64,000 nucleotides of DNA from Lysobacterales bacterium (GTDB lineage: Bacteria > Pseudomonadota > Gammaproteobacteria > Xanthomonadales > Ahniellaceae): positions 868,001 to 932,000 of the forward strand of contig JADJCM010000002.1 in the NCBI GenBank assembly GCA_016703225.1. The letters are read 5' to 3'. The notes under the pieces are model-generated. The model worked only from the letters and a program-made list of their open reading frames with translations. It had not been told where the DNA came from and searched no databases. Made by a program: the position numbers and the translations under genes. Positions 60,953-64,000 of this stretch are shown here, one piece after another (the first letter of the stretch is position 1; every line of letters starts with the position of its first letter).

Positions 60953-61525
60953 ATGCCCCTGTTCCTCGCTTCCCAGTCGCCGCGGCGGCGCGAGTTGTTG
61001 ACCCAGATCGGGGTGGTGTTCGAGCCGCTCGATGTCGCGGTGGACGAGACGCCGGCGGCAGACGAGCCGGCGCTGGACTATGTACGTCGGGTGGCCCGCG
61101 AGAAAGCCGGAGCCGGGTTGCTGCAGGTGTCGGCGGTGGCCGGGGCGCTGGTGCTCGGTGCCGATACTGAAGTGGTGCTCGATGGTGCGGTATTCGGCAA
61201 GCCGCGAGACGCAGCGGACGCAACGCGCATGCTGCGCCTGTTGTCCGGGCGGCGGCACCAGGTGATTTCGGCGGTGGCGGTGGTCAGTGCCGGGCGCGAA
61301 GACGAAGCGGTGGCGATCTCCGAGGTCACGTTCGCAGCGCTCGACGAAGCCGCCATTGGCGCCTACGTAGAGAGCGGCGAGCCGTTCGGCAAGGCCGGCG
61401 GCTATGCGATCCAGGGACGCGGCGCGACGCTGGTGGCGCATTTGTCCGGCAGCTACTCCGGGGTGATGGGCCTGCCGCTGTTCGAAACTGCCGCATTGCT
61501 GCGTGGCTTCGGATTCGCGTTGTAA
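60953..61525 (+). CDS. maf: Maf-family nucleotide pyrophosphatase
   Basis: A 190-aa house-cleaning hydrolase. LFLASQSPRRRELLTQIGVV is the Maf signature, the catalytic acidic cluster is in VLGADTEVVLDG, and KAGGYAIQGRGATLVAHLSG is the conserved C-terminal motif. The pattern of the substrate loop suggests the YhdE branch that hydrolyses dTTP/UTP. It probably prevents the incorporation of modified nucleotides. It follows rlmH by 10 bp; about 100 bp without a gene separate it from rng. Confidence 0.94.
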   Translation: MPLFLASQSPRRRELLTQIGVVFEPLDVAVDETPAADEPALDYVRRVAREKAGAGLLQVSAVAGALVLGADTEVVLDGAVFGKPRDAADATRMLRLLSGRRHQVISAVAVVSAGREDEAVAISEVTFAALDEAAIGAYVESGEPFGKAGGYAIQGRGATLVAHLSGSYSGVMGLPLFETAALLRGFGFAL

Positions 61526-61626
61526 GAAATTCGTGAGTCGCGTTTGTTTGCGGCGCACGCGATTGCGGACTATCGCGGTTCATCGCTCCCGGGCTATAAA
61601 GCAGCAAAGCAGAATGGAAGAACCGC

Positions 61627-63096
<1,470 letters not shown>

Positions 63097-63130
63097 ACAC
63101 GCTGCGCGCCGAACGCCGGGTTCCGGGCGG

Positions 63131-64000
63131 ATGAACGCCGACCGCGCGCGTCGCCGCCGCATCCGCCGCCGCGTGCTGTTCACGGTCGGCGGGCTGCTGA
63201 TCCTGGCGGCGACCCTGGTCGGTGGCATGAGCCTGATGTTCCCGTGGCTGCTGGCGCACCCCGAGCGCGTGCAGGTGTTTCTGTCCGAGCGGCTGCAGCG
63301 GCCGGTCAGCTTCGCCCGCCTGGACGGCGAATGGTTGCCCGGTGGGCCGCTGTTCCGGCTCGACGCGCTGCGCATCGGTGGCGACGCCGGGCATCCGGCG
63401 CTGGAGCTGGAGCGCGCCGAGCTGGTCATCGATTTCTACGCGCCATTCAAGCGCGGCGTGTCCTGGCATGAACTGCGCATCATCGGCCTCGACATCGACG
63501 CCGAACGCGATGCCGAAGGCCACTTCCGCATCGTGCAATGGCGCGGCTCCGCCGATGCCATGGGCGATCCACTCGATGCCTTGCGCTCGCTCGGCGCGTT
63601 TCGCATCAGTCGTTCGTCGCTCGCCCTGCACGATGTCGGCAGCGGCAGTCGTCTGCACTTCAGCGACATCGACGTCGCCGTTGGCAAGCGCGTTGGTGGT
63701 CAACGTATCCTCGGCAGCGTGCGTCTGGGGGCCGATGCCGACCTCGGCGTGCGCTGCGATCTGGCCGCAGACTTCCATTCCGGACGCTGCTACGCACAAG
63801 CGCGGGACCTGCCGGTTGCGGCGGCGCTCGGTGAATTGAGCATCGGCGGGATTGCTTTCGCCGGCGGCAGCGCCGATGTCTCGATGTGGCTGAACCTGCA
63901 GCAGGGCGAAGTCGCCGAGGCGCGTATCGAATTGGCGGCCGACGAGCTGGCCTTGCGCGGTCTGAACGCGGTTCGGCTTGCGAACGGGGCTGAGATCGAA
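63131..64000 (+). CDS. yhdP: YhdP-family AsmA-like inner-membrane protein (3' end off window)
   Basis: The first 290 codons of a large AsmA/DUF3971 protein. Basic residues (RARRRRIRRR) precede the membrane helix LFTVGGLLILAATLVGGMSL, and the periplasmic domain begins LLAHPERVQVFLSERLQRPV and runs on as beta-strand repeats (LDALRIGGDAGHPALELERA). YhdP, TamB and AsmA proteins form bridges that carry phospholipid between the membranes. The frame is open to the right edge of the window. Its position after rng is the usual one in gamma-proteobacteria. Confidence 0.9.
   Translation, partial: MNADRARRRRIRRRVLFTVGGLLILAATLVGGMSLMFPWLLAHPERVQVFLSERLQRPVSFARLDGEWLPGGPLFRLDALRIGGDAGHPALELERAELVIDFYAPFKRGVSWHELRIIGLDIDAERDAEGHFRIVQWRGSADAMGDPLDALRSLGAFRISRSSLALHDVGSGSRLHFSDIDVAVGKRVGGQRILGSVRLGADADLGVRCDLAADFHSGRCYAQARDLPVAAALGELSIGGIAFAGGSADVSMWLNLQQGEVAEARIELAADELALRGLNAVRLANGAEIE

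Overview
The window is GC-rich DNA (about two thirds G+C by eye) and almost certainly comes from a gammaproteobacterium of the Xanthomonadales/Lysobacterales. Two blocks support this. The SOS mutagenesis cassette lexA-imuA-imuB-dnaE2 has the arrangement known from xanthomonads. The chain leuS-lptE-holA-nadD-...-rsfS-rlmH-maf-rng-yhdP is in the order usual for the group. I saw no rRNA, tRNA or CRISPR.

Layout. 1-4219: a sialidase-like (BNR) protein and a divergent TolB-propeller/amidohydrolase, both interrupted. 4253-4875: a RelB/DinJ-YafQ toxin-antitoxin (TA) locus. 4900-6871: a secreted unknown and a methyltransferase. 6976-12775: a DUF3999/DUF2339 membrane pair, the DUF2339 gene holding an amber stop. 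12792-19020: dnaE2, imuB, imuA and lexA, reading leftward from a LexA box. 19224-19830: a VapB-like antitoxin coupled to a membrane protein. 19849-32356: sulfur assimilation (TSUP permease, cysJIH, CysB-like regulator, cysG, a cysK with an internal deletion, an Lrp regulator and a Cys/Met PLP lyase), interspersed with MntA-HepT and ParDE loci, comEA and a phzF remnant. 32430-35428: a membrane-bound AraC regulator with a CBM9-like sensor beside a pectate lyase. 35586-36229: VapBC. 36471-38794: DUF695/RraB-like, secreted SUKH-like and YjdM proteins. 38791-41336: a proline-rich 54-aa peptide, a 2OG-Fe(II) oxygenase and a cupin protein, which is the best candidate for an undescribed system. 41461-44448: a propeller/GGDEF sensor. 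44518-47191: an IS4 and an IS630 element side by side. 47188-51363: CnoX/YbbN-like thioredoxin, DUF885 and amidohydrolase. 51495-64000: the leuS to yhdP housekeeping block, with a large secreted beta-helix protein inserted in it.

Two themes stand out. First, several families of short palindromic or tandem repeats lie in frame inside conserved genes: lexA, imuB, dnaE2 (twice), cysI and leuS (twice). They add peptide loops without breaking the reading frame, much like Rickettsia palindromic elements. Second, many genes are disrupted: BNR protein, amidohydrolase, DUF2339, cysK, rsfS and both transposases. Some look like real decay (cysK deletion, phzF fragment); single-base changes in rsfS, DUF2339 and the BNR gene could be sequencing errors. 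All calls rest on reading the sequence and family knowledge; no database search was possible.
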